64,000 bases of DNA from Mycobacterium aquaticum (GCF_002086485.1 NZ_MVHF01000009.1:62001-126000), one strand, 5' to 3'. Counted from the first letter of the stretch, positions 22,416 through 32,051 are shown. Translations and numbers: made by a program. Notes: generated by a model not told the origin, from the sequence alone.

Positions 22416-24569
22416 GTGACGGCGAGTCCGATTGCTGTGAACAGGGATGCCGCAATCAACGACGCAAGTGAAGATCGGCTGGGGCGCAAGGAATTTGCGA
22501 AGCATGTTGCCGGTCGGATCGCTGCGGCCGGCGATGGCTCGAGCGTTGTCTTCGGGTTGGCGGGAGCGTGGGGAAGTGGCAAATCGTCAGTTCTGAACAT
22601 GGTGAAGGAAACGCTCGACGGCGCAAAGACCAGCGATGCGGACGATGCGGTGGTCTGGAAAGTCATCCAGTTCACGCCCTGGGCCGCCGATGACATCACG
22701 TCGCTGACCGCGGAGTTCTATGCGGCGATCGCCGCTGCGATGCCGTCGAACCCCGTCGGCAAACGTGCGCGGGCACTTCTGACCCTGGCCCCGATCGGAG
22801 TCGCGGTAGGCAAGGCAGCCGCCAAGTCGCTGGCCGAGAAGTATCTGGGAAAAGGCGCGGTCGACGATATCGCTGACGCGGCTGTGGATGAAATTGCCGA
22901 CAAGCTGGACAAATTCAAGGTCGAGCAGGACCCGTTCGTCCTGAGGTTCAAGCACATATCCGAAGCCATCTCCAGGGCGCGCCAGAACATCCTGGTGATT
23001 GTCGATGACGTTGACCGACTGCATTCAGACGAGTTGCTCACGGTGATGAAGGCCGTCCGACTGCTGGGGCGGTTCGACGGGGTGCACTACTTGCTCTCCT
23101 TCGATGAGGAGACGCTGTTGGGTGTTCTGTCAGCGTCGTCGCTTGCCAACGGAAACCGAGTTCGCGCCCGGCAATATGTGGAGAAAATCGTCCAGTACCC
23201 ATTTGTATTGCCACCCCTGCAGACCGCATATTTTGAGAGCCAGATGCGGGAAGCGCTGGGTGAAGTCGCCGACATGTACCGGATCGATCCCCATCAGAAA
23301 GATGCCGCGATAACAGACATCATCGATTCATTGCCAGACGAAGACGTCGACACCATGACCATCCGGGCCATCAAGCGACTGGCTACTCAAACGGACATCT
23401 TGCTGACCCTGGCCGGCCAGGGGGAGCTGGACTTCAGGGACGCCGCGCTGGTCACCTATCTGCGCACGTGCTACCCGCAGGTGTACCCGAAGCTGGCCCA
23501 GTGGCGTGACGACCTTCTCGGATCTTCACAGCGTGGCGACCCGGTGACGCCCGAGAAATGGCAGGAGCGCATCTCAGATGCGTTGGCCGACCGCTCCCAG
23601 AAATGGCCGGAGGACCCTGAGAAATCGGCGCGGATCTATGCGTTCCTGAAAAAGTTGTTCCCACAGTTGAGCGGCGACGAGAACGACAACTTCGCGCCCC
23701 GGATCTGCGACAGCGACTATTTCGATCGGTATCTGGTATTCGGAATTCCTGTGAAGGATATTCCTGACAGCGGAGTAGCAGAAGAGTTCGGACTACTACT
23801 GTGCGGCGGTGAACCGAAACCACCGTCGGTAATTGTCGATAACATCGGCAGCGGGCTGATCTTGAGGAAGATCCGGCGACGCCTGGGCATGGCAGCCCAG
23901 GCCAAGAGCGCCCATGCAGAGCACGCAGCCCATTTCCTGGCCCACCGCATTCCCCGCACAAGCCTCATCAACGACGGGTGGAGTCCCGTGCTGTACGCGT
24001 TACTGGCCCGTGCCTCCCACGCGGACAGCCCCGGTTCGACGGCGCTCGAGCGGTTCGTCCAGGCTTTCGGACGGCCGTACACTGCCGACATCCTGGCCTA
24101 CCCGACCTCGGTTGCAGGGGTCGACGCCGGTGCGATCAACGCGACAAGTAACGCGTTTCGCGGCGAGGTCCTCGACATTTGTCGACGCGACTTGGAAACC
24201 GACGTTCTGGCTGCAGACCCGCAGGCGGAGACGATACTCGATTTCACCGACTACCTCGACGACGAGCTGTGGGAAGCGCTTCGCGAATGTGCCGAGCGCA
24301 TGGTCAGGGATGGGCGTGTCGCTCCCTACCAACTCGCCGGCCGATTCATCAGGGTGGTCATCCCCGAGCCGGGCAAGATCTCGCTGCACAAGCCGACGGG
24401 CAGCTTCTATCTCTTCAAAAAGCTTGTGCCGGAGTCTGATTGGCATGTCGAGGACATTCCGGAATCGGCGTTGACCGACCCCGCCCCGGACGATAATTCC
24501 CTGGCGAACAGGATTCGGATCGCTGCGCACAGGATGAAGAACCCTCCCAAACTCATACTGAGGCGTTAG
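22416..24569 (+). CDS. KAP-family P-loop NTPase
   Basis: A 717-residue protein. The Walker A motif GAWGSGKSS is at residues 50-58 and the Walker B strand with adjoining acidic residues (ILVIVDDVDRLHSDEL) near 190-205, the pattern of the KAP branch of STAND-like NTPases (Kidins220/ARMS and PifA relatives). KAP proteins often carry membrane helices between the Walker motifs; here the corresponding segment (LTLAPIGVAVGKAAAKSLAEKY) is only weakly hydrophobic, so this one may be soluble or peripheral. The C-terminal 400 residues match no domain I recognise. PifA of plasmid F excludes phage T7, so a defence role is possible but unproven. It stands alone after tRNA-Leu(CAG), convergent with the next operon, and its codons are less GC-rich than those of its neighbours, suggesting acquisition. 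Confidence 0.85.
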   Translation: MTASPIAVNRDAAINDASEDRLGRKEFAKHVAGRIAAAGDGSSVVFGLAGAWGSGKSSVLNMVKETLDGAKTSDADDAVVWKVIQFTPWAADDITSLTAEFYAAIAAAMPSNPVGKRARALLTLAPIGVAVGKAAAKSLAEKYLGKGAVDDIADAAVDEIADKLDKFKVEQDPFVLRFKHISEAISRARQNILVIVDDVDRLHSDELLTVMKAVRLLGRFDGVHYLLSFDEETLLGVLSASSLANGNRVRARQYVEKIVQYPFVLPPLQTAYFESQMREALGEVADMYRIDPHQKDAAITDIIDSLPDEDVDTMTIRAIKRLATQTDILLTLAGQGELDFRDAALVTYLRTCYPQVYPKLAQWRDDLLGSSQRGDPVTPEKWQERISDALADRSQKWPEDPEKSARIYAFLKKLFPQLSGDENDNFAPRICDSDYFDRYLVFGIPVKDIPDSGVAEEFGLLLCGGEPKPPSVIVDNIGSGLILRKIRRRLGMAAQAKSAHAEHAAHFLAHRIPRTSLINDGWSPVLYALLARASHADSPGSTALERFVQAFGRPYTADILAYPTSVAGVDAGAINATSNAFRGEVLDICRRDLETDVLAADPQAETILDFTDYLDDELWEALRECAERMVRDGRVAPYQLAGRFIRVVIPEPGKISLHKPTGSFYLFKKLVPESDWHVEDIPESALTDPAPDDNSLANRIRIAAHRMKNPPKLILRR

Positions 24570-24592
24570 AACACCGGCCTCTCAGATGCCCC

Positions 24593-26617
24593 TCACGGCA
24601 TGTAATACCCCCGGATGCGGTGGTGGCGCCCGCGGCCGGCGACTGCATTGGCGGCCTGCAGTCCCGACACCACCGCAGCCTCGATGCAGCCGGCGTTGAT
24701 GCCGGTGTCGGTCCAGTCGCCGGCCAACACCAGGTTGTCGTAACCGCTTTCGTCGGGGCGCAGCCGGTACTTGTCCGACCCCGGCACCGACTGCACGTAG
24801 CGGTCTGACGGATCGATGTTCACGCTGAGGTGCTGGGACGTGAGCAGATGCCGCGCAAACCGACCGTCGTGCACCGCGTTGGGGAAGTAGACGCCGAGGT
24901 GGCGATCGACGAAGTCGGTGGCATCCGCATGGGCCCGCTGAGTCAAAGATTCTGTATAGCAAGCGGAGTCACACGGCCACGGGGCAGGAAGGCTGCCGCA
25001 GAAGTACGCCACCGAGCGGGGGCGGTCGTCGGCCGGCCACTCTTCGGCCCACAAGGTGTGCGGCATCGAAGCGAAGGTTTCGAAGGGACGCTGGTAGGCG
25101 GTGACCGTGGCGCCGGGACGTTCCCAGCCCAGCGTCTTCTCGTCGGGCCGCAACCACAGCTGCATCCCCTGGGTGGCGACGGTGCGCACGTGAGTGGTCA
25201 TCTCGCGCCACTCGACGCGGTCGCGGAGCAGCTCGTCGGCCACGGTGGGGACCATTCCCAGCGATACGGCGAGCACGGCGTGGTCGAAGTCGACGCCACG
25301 GCGCAGTACCCGCTTCTCGACGTCGTCGCGAGTACCGAAGTGCGACTCCAGATCGCGGCGAGCATCACCGACGAGTTGCTCGGCTCGGGGCTCGGCCGGA
25401 AACACCGCAAGACCGCGGATGGTGATCAGCGGGTCGTAGTGCTCGACGCCGTCGGCGAGCGCGACCTGGCGGCCCATCGTGATCGCCTCCACGTGCTGGC
25501 GGCGCGTGTCGAGGTGCAACGCGTCGAGGCGGTGGAAGAACTCGAACACGACGCCGCGCCGGCGCAGGGCTTGGTACAGCGGGGCGATGACGACGTCGCC
25601 CATCCCGGCCGTCATCTTCCAGAACAGAGATCCCTTGTAGCCGAAGAGAACCTGGCCGAGCAGGAACGTCATCACCCCTGCGGCCACGGCGGGTTGGTCG
25701 GGATCGGCGTCGCGGTAGCCGAACACGAGGTCGTACAAGCCACGCACCAGAGGCGACTGCAGCACGTCGGGATGTCCGCCGTGGCGCACCACCCAGTCGC
25801 CGAACTCCTCGTCGTTGATCGCGCGGAATCCGTTCGGATGCGTGATCAGGTGGTCGGCGAGGATCCCGCGCACCACTGCGACCACCAACGACAGCAGCAC
25901 CCACAGCCGCCGATGGTCCAATCGGTTCTCCCGGTCGATCGAGTCACCGATCGCTTCGAGCGCCGGATTGAGCACGGCAACAGCCGAATCCGGACGCAGG
26001 TCTCGGTCGGCCACCGCCAACATGGCTGCCGTCAGGGCCCGGGCTACCACTGTGGCCAAACCCAACGGCGCCGCGGCGGGGCGGTGCGATGTGGGAGAGA
26101 GCACCAGGGCACCGGGTCCGGCGTCACGCAACGACTCGACGAACGCCATGCCCAGTTGCAGTGCCTGGGTGACGAAGGTGGCGGCGCTGACCTCCCGACC
26201 GGTGCCTTGCGGATCGCCGGGTAGCCCCGGAGTCACCGGATGGGTGCCGAACCACATCTGCCAGCCGCCGCCCCATTGTTCGGCCAGCGCCGGATTGTCG
26301 GCCGGGATCAACGCGTCGCGCCATGTACGAATCGGCGCGGTGGGATCGGTTGTGTCCCTGTCGAGTTCGGTGTAGCACTCGCGCAGCAACGCGAAGGCAT
26401 TCTCGTAGGATCCCAGCCACACGTGCAGGCCGTGTTCTTCGATGCGCCCGTGAACGCCGCGGCTGGATGCGCCTTTACCGCCCAGCCGCCAGCCCCGTTG
26501 ATACACCGTGATCGACTCGAACCGGTTCTGCCAGCCCGGCTCGCTCAACCGCCAGGCAGCGCTGAGACCCGCGACGCCGCCGCCCAGAATGGCGACCTTG
26601 CCTCCAGGCCGCCTCAC
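24593..26617 (-). CDS. FAD-dependent desaturase/amine oxidase-like oxidoreductase
   Basis: A protein of about 674 residues. The N-terminal Rossmann motif GGGVAGLSAAWRL binds FAD, followed by RGWRLGGKGASSRG and the conserved EEHGLHVWLGSYENAF block seen in phytoene desaturase/HpnE-like flavoproteins; the C-terminal NLVLAGDWTDTGINAGCIEAAVVSG is the second FAD contact of the family. Such enzymes desaturate or oxidise carotenoids and other isoprenoids. The GTG at 26617 is chosen because it forms a GTGA overlap with the upstream cyclase gene and leaves a short lead to the FAD motif. Last gene of a five-gene minus-strand operon across from a polyprenyl synthetase, which supports an isoprenoid substrate. 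Exact reaction unknown. Confidence 0.85.
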   Translation of the reverse strand: MRRPGGKVAILGGGVAGLSAAWRLSEPGWQNRFESITVYQRGWRLGGKGASSRGVHGRIEEHGLHVWLGSYENAFALLRECYTELDRDTTDPTAPIRTWRDALIPADNPALAEQWGGGWQMWFGTHPVTPGLPGDPQGTGREVSAATFVTQALQLGMAFVESLRDAGPGALVLSPTSHRPAAAPLGLATVVARALTAAMLAVADRDLRPDSAVAVLNPALEAIGDSIDRENRLDHRRLWVLLSLVVAVVRGILADHLITHPNGFRAINDEEFGDWVVRHGGHPDVLQSPLVRGLYDLVFGYRDADPDQPAVAAGVMTFLLGQVLFGYKGSLFWKMTAGMGDVVIAPLYQALRRRGVVFEFFHRLDALHLDTRRQHVEAITMGRQVALADGVEHYDPLITIRGLAVFPAEPRAEQLVGDARRDLESHFGTRDDVEKRVLRRGVDFDHAVLAVSLGMVPTVADELLRDRVEWREMTTHVRTVATQGMQLWLRPDEKTLGWERPGATVTAYQRPFETFASMPHTLWAEEWPADDRPRSVAYFCGSLPAPWPCDSACYTESLTQRAHADATDFVDRHLGVYFPNAVHDGRFARHLLTSQHLSVNIDPSDRYVQSVPGSDKYRLRPDESGYDNLVLAGDWTDTGINAGCIEAAVVSGLQAANAVAGRGRHHRIRGYYMP

Positions 26618-29600
26618 CCGAGCATCGTCCGGGCACGCGTTACGTCCGGCCACGCACTGTCGGCGGGAAAGTGAGCCAGCGCCGTGGTGAGCGGTGCCCG
26701 GCCGGCGTCGGGGTCCAGCACGAAATGGTCCAGCGCAGCGCGCAGTTCGAAGATCCGGGCATCCTGTGAGCGCGCGGTGGCGATGGCCGCTTCCAGATCG
26801 CGACGACGCTGCTCGGCGTCCTCGCTGGTCGACGCGCCCAGCCGCAGCAGCTCGGCGTCGTAGAACCGCATGCCGGTGGATGCGGCGAGATCAAGCCCGG
26901 TGCGCAGACGGGCGCGGGCGCGCTCGGGCTCGCGCGCCGCCACCAGCAGTCGAGCCAGGATCGCGTCGTAGAACGTGATCAGCGCGAGGACACCGACGGC
27001 CCGCCAGCCTTCCACGAACGTGGTCAGCATCTCGATGTGCGGCGCCAGCACCGCGGGGTCACCGTTGTAGGTGGCCAGCGCGCCGAGTGCACCGACCGTG
27101 GCGAACTGCGCCTGACCGACCAGCGCCCAGGAATCGAAGCCGTGGGCTTCACCGATGGTCGCGAGATCGACAGCGACGGCTGCCGCCCGCTGCAGGTCAC
27201 CGGCTTCGATGCGGATCAGCACCTCGATCTGGCGGGTGTACGCCAGGCTGAACGCGCCCTTGGGGAACGGTAGTTCGGCACAACGGTTTTCGGCCCTGGT
27301 CAGTTCGGCCTGGACCCCGGCGAGGTCGCCGTCGAAGCAGCGGGTCAACGCCAGATGTGTGTACAGGCCTGCAGCAGGGTCGTTGGGCATGAACAGCAGC
27401 GCGTCGAGCGCGCGGGTGCCCGCGGGCGTCAACGCCGCGGCGGCGAGCTCCATTTGAGTTCGCGCCGCATCGAATTCACCGCGGTACCAGGCGAGCATGC
27501 CGAACGCGAAGTCGTTGACCGGGAGGAACGCCTCACGCGGGCCGATCAGGCTGCCACGGATTGACTCCACGAGACGCTGCGCACGCGCGATGTCGGCTTT
27601 CATCGTGTAATAGGGATAGAGCGACATCACCGTCGACAGCAGGTCGTCATCCTGTAAGTCGCTGCTGCACAACGTGAGACACCGCTCGAAGTCCGCGGCG
27701 GCGTTCGGGCTGAACACGCCCTCGGCGGCCTGGGCGAGCAGGGCGCGGCTCAGCCGCAAACCGATCTCGAGGCGGTCGCGGTCGGGCCCCGGCGCCGAGC
27801 GCTCGGCAGCGGCGACCGCGTAGGTCAGGTAGGTCAGCGCTTCACGCAGTGCGCCGCGCTGGCGGGCGTTGGCCGCGGCCTGCGCATGGCTGCCCGCAGC
27901 CTCGGCGAAGCGCTCCGCACGTTCGTAATGCCGGGCGATCAGCGGCCAGTCCGGGTTGCCGACGGCGGCCGTCGCGATCAACGCGTCGGCGATGCGGCTG
28001 TGCAGACGGCGTCGTGAGCTCGGCGGCGATATCTCGGCGGCGAGTTCGCGGAGCAGTTCGTGGCGGAAGCGCCAGCTGTCGGGGCCCAGTGGGTCGAGCA
28101 CCCGAGCGTCGAGGAGTTCGGCGATGACGGCGTCCAAGGCGTCCGCGTCGAGATCGACGACCGAGGCGAGCACCGCACGCTCGACGCGACTGCCGATGAT
28201 CGCGGCGGCCTCCACCACGGGCAGGGCGTCCGTGCTGGACTGAAGCCGCGCGAACAACGCTTCGTACAAGGTGTCGGGTACGCCCGCCGAGCTGAAGCCA
28301 TCACCCGGCTGGGCCCGCAGTTTGGCGACCACTTCTTCGATGTAGAGCGGAACGCCGTCGCAGCGGTGCCGCACCGCAGCACGGTCTTCGTCGCTCGCTG
28401 CGGGGAACAGCGCGATGATGAGTTCGTCGGTCTCGTCGCCGGACAGCGGCCGCAGCTCGAAGGTCTGCGTGCGCGATGCATCGGCGGTCACCGGCTCGCG
28501 GCTGGTCATGACGATCAGCACGCGCCCGCCCAGGTCTTCGCGCACCAGCGATGCCACGACGTCGGCGGTGTCCTCGTCGAACCAATGCAGATCCTCGACC
28601 AACAGCAGCGCCGGCTCGTCGCCGCGTAGGCAGGCCAACAGATACCGCCGGACCGCGTCCTCGATCTGCTCGAAGAGTCGCCGGCCCTCCGAGGTCACCG
28701 GCTGATAGCCGGCCGTGGGCTCGATCCCCAGGATCGGCGCCAGCAGCGGCACCATCGTCGCGGGGTCGAGACCGTGCCCGGCGATCTCGGCGGTCAGCAG
28801 CGACAAGCGTTGCGCGGCATCGGATCCGGTGCCGATGCCGCAGCGCCGTTCCAGCAGGCGGCGGATCGGCCGCAGCCCGACATCGGTGTGGAACGGTGAA
28901 CCGTGCAGCTGCAGGACCTCTCCACCGCACTGTTCGGCCAGTGCCACGGCGGACCACGCCAGCCGGCTCTTGCCGATTCCGGCGTCGCCGATGAGTGCCA
29001 CGCCGGGCGTCGCCAGGGTGCCGTCCCGCGCGGCCTGCCAGCTGCGCTGCAGACACTCGATCTCGGGGCCGCGACCGACCAGCGGCCCCGTCGTCGGGTG
29101 GGCCACCTCGCGTTCGGCGTCGACGCGATAGGAGTTGACCGGGTCAGCCACGCCCTTCACGTGCTGCGGTGGGTTCGGTGTCAGCTCGAACCGGTCGGAG
29201 ATCAGCGGTTCGATCGTGTCGGACACCGCGACCGTGCCCGGTGCGGCGATGCTGTTGATCCGCGCGGCGAGGTTGGCCGCCAGCCCGTAGACGTCGTCCT
29301 GCTCCCGGTCGAGGTACACGACGCCGCGGTGCACACCCACCCGCACGGAGATGTCGAAACCCAGCCGGCCGCGCACTCGTGCACTGAGCGCCGCGACCTC
29401 GCGGGTGATGTCGAGGCCGGCTTGAACCGCGCGCACCACGTCGTCCTCGTGCGCGTCGGGATGCCCGAACAGCGCGAGCAGCCCGTCGCCCTTCGTGGAG
29501 CCCACGTGCCCGCCGTAAGCGCCCACGATGCGCAGCACGTCGTCGCGGTAGCGGCCCACGAGTGCCCGGTAGGTCTCGGGTTCGATCCGTGTCGACAGTT

Positions 29601-29817
29601 CCGTCGAGTCCACGAGATCGACGAAAGCAATTGTCAAACGGCGAATTTCGCCCGATCCCTCGGGTGCGGTCAGCAGATGCTCGGCATCGGCGTTGTCGCG
29701 GTCCACGGCCAGGACCTGTCCGGCGAGCAACTGTGCGGTCGCGCGGTCTCCTTCGGCGGCAGCTTTGAGGGCGCGGTCGAGCAACTCGTCAACGCCGGTC
29801 GGATCGTCCTGGTTCAC
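26614..29817 (-). CDS. Class III nucleotidyl cyclase fused to AAA ATPase and helical repeat region
   Basis: A 1067-residue cytoplasmic signalling protein. After about 55 residues comes a class III cyclase domain (about 57-215) with metal-binding Asp67 (FVDLVDST) and Asp111 (STKGDG), purine-contact Lys109 and Asp175, and transition-state Asn182 and Arg186 (YGLAANLAARI), so it should be active, probably on ATP. Next is an AAA/STAND ATPase module with Walker A GDAGIGKSRL and Walker B ALLLVEDLHWFDED, then a long alpha-helical, TPR-like C-terminal half (about 600-1067). The layout matches large mycobacterial cyclase-ATPase regulators such as Rv1358/Rv0386 relatives but lacks a recognisable C-terminal LuxR HTH. 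GTG start at 29817 overlaps the upstream stop as GTGA; the frame further upstream only shadows that gene. Confidence 0.92.
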   Translation of the reverse strand: MNQDDPTGVDELLDRALKAAAEGDRATAQLLAGQVLAVDRDNADAEHLLTAPEGSGEIRRLTIAFVDLVDSTELSTRIEPETYRALVGRYRDDVLRIVGAYGGHVGSTKGDGLLALFGHPDAHEDDVVRAVQAGLDITREVAALSARVRGRLGFDISVRVGVHRGVVYLDREQDDVYGLAANLAARINSIAAPGTVAVSDTIEPLISDRFELTPNPPQHVKGVADPVNSYRVDAEREVAHPTTGPLVGRGPEIECLQRSWQAARDGTLATPGVALIGDAGIGKSRLAWSAVALAEQCGGEVLQLHGSPFHTDVGLRPIRRLLERRCGIGTGSDAAQRLSLLTAEIAGHGLDPATMVPLLAPILGIEPTAGYQPVTSEGRRLFEQIEDAVRRYLLACLRGDEPALLLVEDLHWFDEDTADVVASLVREDLGGRVLIVMTSREPVTADASRTQTFELRPLSGDETDELIIALFPAASDEDRAAVRHRCDGVPLYIEEVVAKLRAQPGDGFSSAGVPDTLYEALFARLQSSTDALPVVEAAAIIGSRVERAVLASVVDLDADALDAVIAELLDARVLDPLGPDSWRFRHELLRELAAEISPPSSRRRLHSRIADALIATAAVGNPDWPLIARHYERAERFAEAAGSHAQAAANARQRGALREALTYLTYAVAAAERSAPGPDRDRLEIGLRLSRALLAQAAEGVFSPNAAADFERCLTLCSSDLQDDDLLSTVMSLYPYYTMKADIARAQRLVESIRGSLIGPREAFLPVNDFAFGMLAWYRGEFDAARTQMELAAAALTPAGTRALDALLFMPNDPAAGLYTHLALTRCFDGDLAGVQAELTRAENRCAELPFPKGAFSLAYTRQIEVLIRIEAGDLQRAAAVAVDLATIGEAHGFDSWALVGQAQFATVGALGALATYNGDPAVLAPHIEMLTTFVEGWRAVGVLALITFYDAILARLLVAAREPERARARLRTGLDLAASTGMRFYDAELLRLGASTSEDAEQRRRDLEAAIATARSQDARIFELRAALDHFVLDPDAGRAPLTTALAHFPADSAWPDVTRARTMLG

Positions 29818-30548
29818 AGGTTGATTGCCACGTCCACCGTGACGTCGGCGCCGGACCCGCCCGTCAGCTGCACCTGGCCGACATAGACCCCACTGGCCAG
29901 ACCGGCCCCGTTCACGACGAGAGTGAATTGGTCCGCCCCGGCGGGGAGCACGCCGTTGGTGGGCTCGAAGCTGACGCGGAAGCCGGCGACCGGCTTGGTG
30001 GTGGCCGGGCCGCCGAGCCGCAGAGTGGTCAACGTCAGCGTGCGGTCCTTGGTGGCGTCGACGTCGCCGGGCGCCAACGTGAACGTCTCTTTGACGACCG
30101 GGTCGGCGAACTGGGCCGGCCCGGCTGCCACCGTTTGGAAAATCTCCGAACCGCGCAGATACGCGATGGTGGTCAGCTTGATCGCCGACTCCACCCACCG
30201 GTCCTTGCCGAAGTCGTTCTGGTCGATCAGCGTGGCCGCGTCCTTGGCCACATCGGCAGCCTGCTGTACACCTTGGCTCAGCACGGTGCTTACGTAGTCC
30301 GCCAGGATCAGCACCCCGTTGTTGGGGCGCACGTCGAGCGCCGTCTGGGCCATCTCGATGCTGCCGGTGAGGGCGATCTTGGCCAGCGCGCCCACGGTCT
30401 TGAGGGCATCCCCGGCGGTGTACGCCGGTGCGTTCGGAGCTGGATCGTTGATCTTGCTGAACGCGTCGACGGCCTCCGCGCGCGCTTGGTCGACGATGTT
30501 GTCGGCGGTGGCTGCGAACGCCGCGGCGATATCGTTCGGATCGTCCAT
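29814..30548 (-). CDS. Unknown protein with helical N-terminus and Ig-like C-terminal domain
   Basis: A 244-residue protein with no family I recognise. The first 150 residues are strongly helical and Ala-rich (ADNIVDQARAEAVDAF, KTVGALAKIALTGSIEMAQ, GVQQAADVAKDAATLID), somewhat like phasin or other inclusion-surface proteins. The last 90 residues have alternating strands and turns (TLTLTTLRLGG, GFRVSFEPTNG, FTLVVNGAGLASGVYVGQVQLTG, DVTVDVAINL) like an Ig-type beta-sandwich. No signal peptide. The start overlaps the preceding stop (TGATG), and the stop overlaps the cyclase start, so it is part of the operon. The neighbouring divergent gene at 32052 encodes a protein of the same two-part build. 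Confidence 0.8.
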   Translation of the reverse strand: MDDPNDIAAAFAATADNIVDQARAEAVDAFSKINDPAPNAPAYTAGDALKTVGALAKIALTGSIEMAQTALDVRPNNGVLILADYVSTVLSQGVQQAADVAKDAATLIDQNDFGKDRWVESAIKLTTIAYLRGSEIFQTVAAGPAQFADPVVKETFTLAPGDVDATKDRTLTLTTLRLGGPATTKPVAGFRVSFEPTNGVLPAGADQFTLVVNGAGLASGVYVGQVQLTGGSGADVTVDVAINL

Positions 30549-30823
30549 CAGATGCCGCCTCCCGGAGGATTGCCTTGTCCGGCAGGCGGCGGGGTCACGT
30601 TTTGCTCGGCGGTGTCGTAGACCTTCAGCCAGAACTCGTTGAGCTGGGTCCCGATGTTGCGGGTGACGGCGTCGACATCCGAGCGGGCCAGGCCGTCCAT
30701 CCACCGTTTGACGGCGTCGCCCAGGACACTGCCGGCACGGTTGATGGCCTCCGTGGTGAGCATCGCCGTGTCGTTGACGGTATCGGCGAAATTCGGTGGC
30801 AGCGTGGGCTTTTCCGGATTCAT
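30548..30823 (-). CDS. Small helical protein of unknown function (91 aa)
   Basis: A 91-residue protein without recognised domain. The central 60 residues are predicted amphipathic helices (TAMLTTEAINRAGSVLGDAVKRWM, DAVTRNIGTQLNEFWLKVYDTAEQ), the ends are Pro-rich, and no membrane segment or signal is present. The pattern resembles small phasin-like or coat-associated proteins, but this is only a resemblance. It begins 8 bp after the upstream gene and ends overlapping the next start by one base, so it is a firm member of the operon. Confidence 0.75.
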   Translation of the reverse strand: MNPEKPTLPPNFADTVNDTAMLTTEAINRAGSVLGDAVKRWMDGLARSDVDAVTRNIGTQLNEFWLKVYDTAEQNVTPPPAGQGNPPGGGI

Positions 30824-30831
30824 GTGGCCCC

Positions 30832-31971
30832 CTAGTGGTAGGCGGATGAGTTGTCGGGGGACAGCAGCAACGGCAGCATCGCCGGCGGCTTGTTGGGGTT
30901 CTGCATGTGAGCGCGCGCCGTGCCGCCGAGCATCTCGGATGCGACGGTGCCCCAGCCCATCAGGCAGGCCAGCGCCGCGGTCGCGGTGGGGCTCAACCCG
31001 TTGACGCGCTCCAACTTCGAGGTGCGGATCCGAACACCAGCGGGCTGCAACGGGGAAACCCAGATGTAGCCACTGTCGACCTCGACGTACATGCTGTCGT
31101 GCTGGCGGTCGCTGTCGAGGTCGTAGTTGATGTAGAGGGAACCGTCGGGCAGCTGCTGCTTCCAGAAGATCAGGGCGGTGTCGAGGTAGTACTTCTTGCA
31201 CTCGCCGCTGATCCGTTCGACGAGCCTGCTCCAGCCGTCGCTGAACTGAGGGTTCTGGTTCTGCATCTCGCAGAAGAAGCTGCAGCAGTTGTGCCAGTTG
31301 ATGGGGTCGACGATCTTGGCGACGTCTGCGACCGTCAGATCGTCGGCGATGTCGTCGGTGGTGATGTAGGCGCAGTATTTCCCGTCGACCTTGCGCAGCG
31401 CGCCGAAGCAGGGTTTCGACGCGCGCGCGAACGCCCCGCCGACGAACATCTCGGCGCGCATGACCCAGTCGTCGCGGCTGTTGATGTCGTCGATCTCGGA
31501 TTCGAGCCGGAACGTGAGATCGTCGACCGGTTCATGCGTCCAGCCGGCCAACGTGCGATTGAGGATGCTCAGCGGCGAGATCTCCTCGCGCTGTCCGGTC
31601 AGGCGATAGATCTTGTCGAGCACGATTGCCGCGTAGGTGGCCCTGGCCAGCACCGGGTCGCGGTCGTCGGTCTCCTCGTCGTCGTGGTGCTCCGCAAGAT
31701 CGTCGAGCGCGGTGCGCAGGTCAGGAAACGTGAACCCCTCGCTGTCTGACGAATGGACGGCCTGGGTCTGCACGAGAACTTGCAGTTCCTGGTACCAGCC
31801 GGACTGGCCGAACCCCGCCGATCCGGGGAGGAACCGTCCGACCATGTCGATGATGGCTGAATCGACGTCGGCGTCGCGTCCGGGATCCCCGTCGCGCAGG
31901 CGGGTCTTTGCGTCGACAACTTCTTGGTCGATAGCTCCGAAGAGGGCAAGCTGCGATTGAAGTTTCGGCAT
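30832..31971 (-). CDS. Protein of unknown function, possible ligand-binding C-terminal domain
   Basis: A 379-residue protein I cannot assign. The N-terminal half is acidic and helical, with a very acidic stretch (EHHDDEETDDRDP) near residue 95. The C-terminal half is rich in aromatic and cysteine residues (DPINWHNCCSFFCEM) and has strand-like segments (SLYINYDLD, MYVEVDSGYIWVSPL) that could form a START/SRPBCC-like hydrophobic pocket; this is an impression, not a match. Start at 31971 follows a GGAGGG ribosome site. First gene of the minus-strand operon, with a -10-like TATGCT at 32005-32000 in the shared divergent promoter region. Confidence 0.75.
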   Translation of the reverse strand: MPKLQSQLALFGAIDQEVVDAKTRLRDGDPGRDADVDSAIIDMVGRFLPGSAGFGQSGWYQELQVLVQTQAVHSSDSEGFTFPDLRTALDDLAEHHDDEETDDRDPVLARATYAAIVLDKIYRLTGQREEISPLSILNRTLAGWTHEPVDDLTFRLESEIDDINSRDDWVMRAEMFVGGAFARASKPCFGALRKVDGKYCAYITTDDIADDLTVADVAKIVDPINWHNCCSFFCEMQNQNPQFSDGWSRLVERISGECKKYYLDTALIFWKQQLPDGSLYINYDLDSDRQHDSMYVEVDSGYIWVSPLQPAGVRIRTSKLERVNGLSPTATAALACLMGWGTVASEMLGGTARAHMQNPNKPPAMLPLLLSPDNSSAYH

Positions 31972-32051
31972 CAGCGGCCCTCCGGTCGAATGCGGCCTTA
32001 GCATACGCGTAACAGGCGTCAATTTGGCCGAATCGACGAGGGAACGACCAC
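31972..32051. promoter_or_regulatory. Divergent promoter region between the two operons
   Basis: This 80-bp gap drives transcription in both directions. Reading leftward, TATGCT (32005-32000) fits TANNNT about 29 nt before the ATG at 31971. Reading rightward, GAGGGAA is the ribosome site for the ATG at 32052. Local A/T content is higher than in the surrounding genes. Confidence 0.4.

Noticed and set aside
29818..30198. N-terminal extension of the cyclase protein
   Set aside because: The frame only shadows the upstream 244-residue gene; the GTG at 29817 forms a GTGA coupling.
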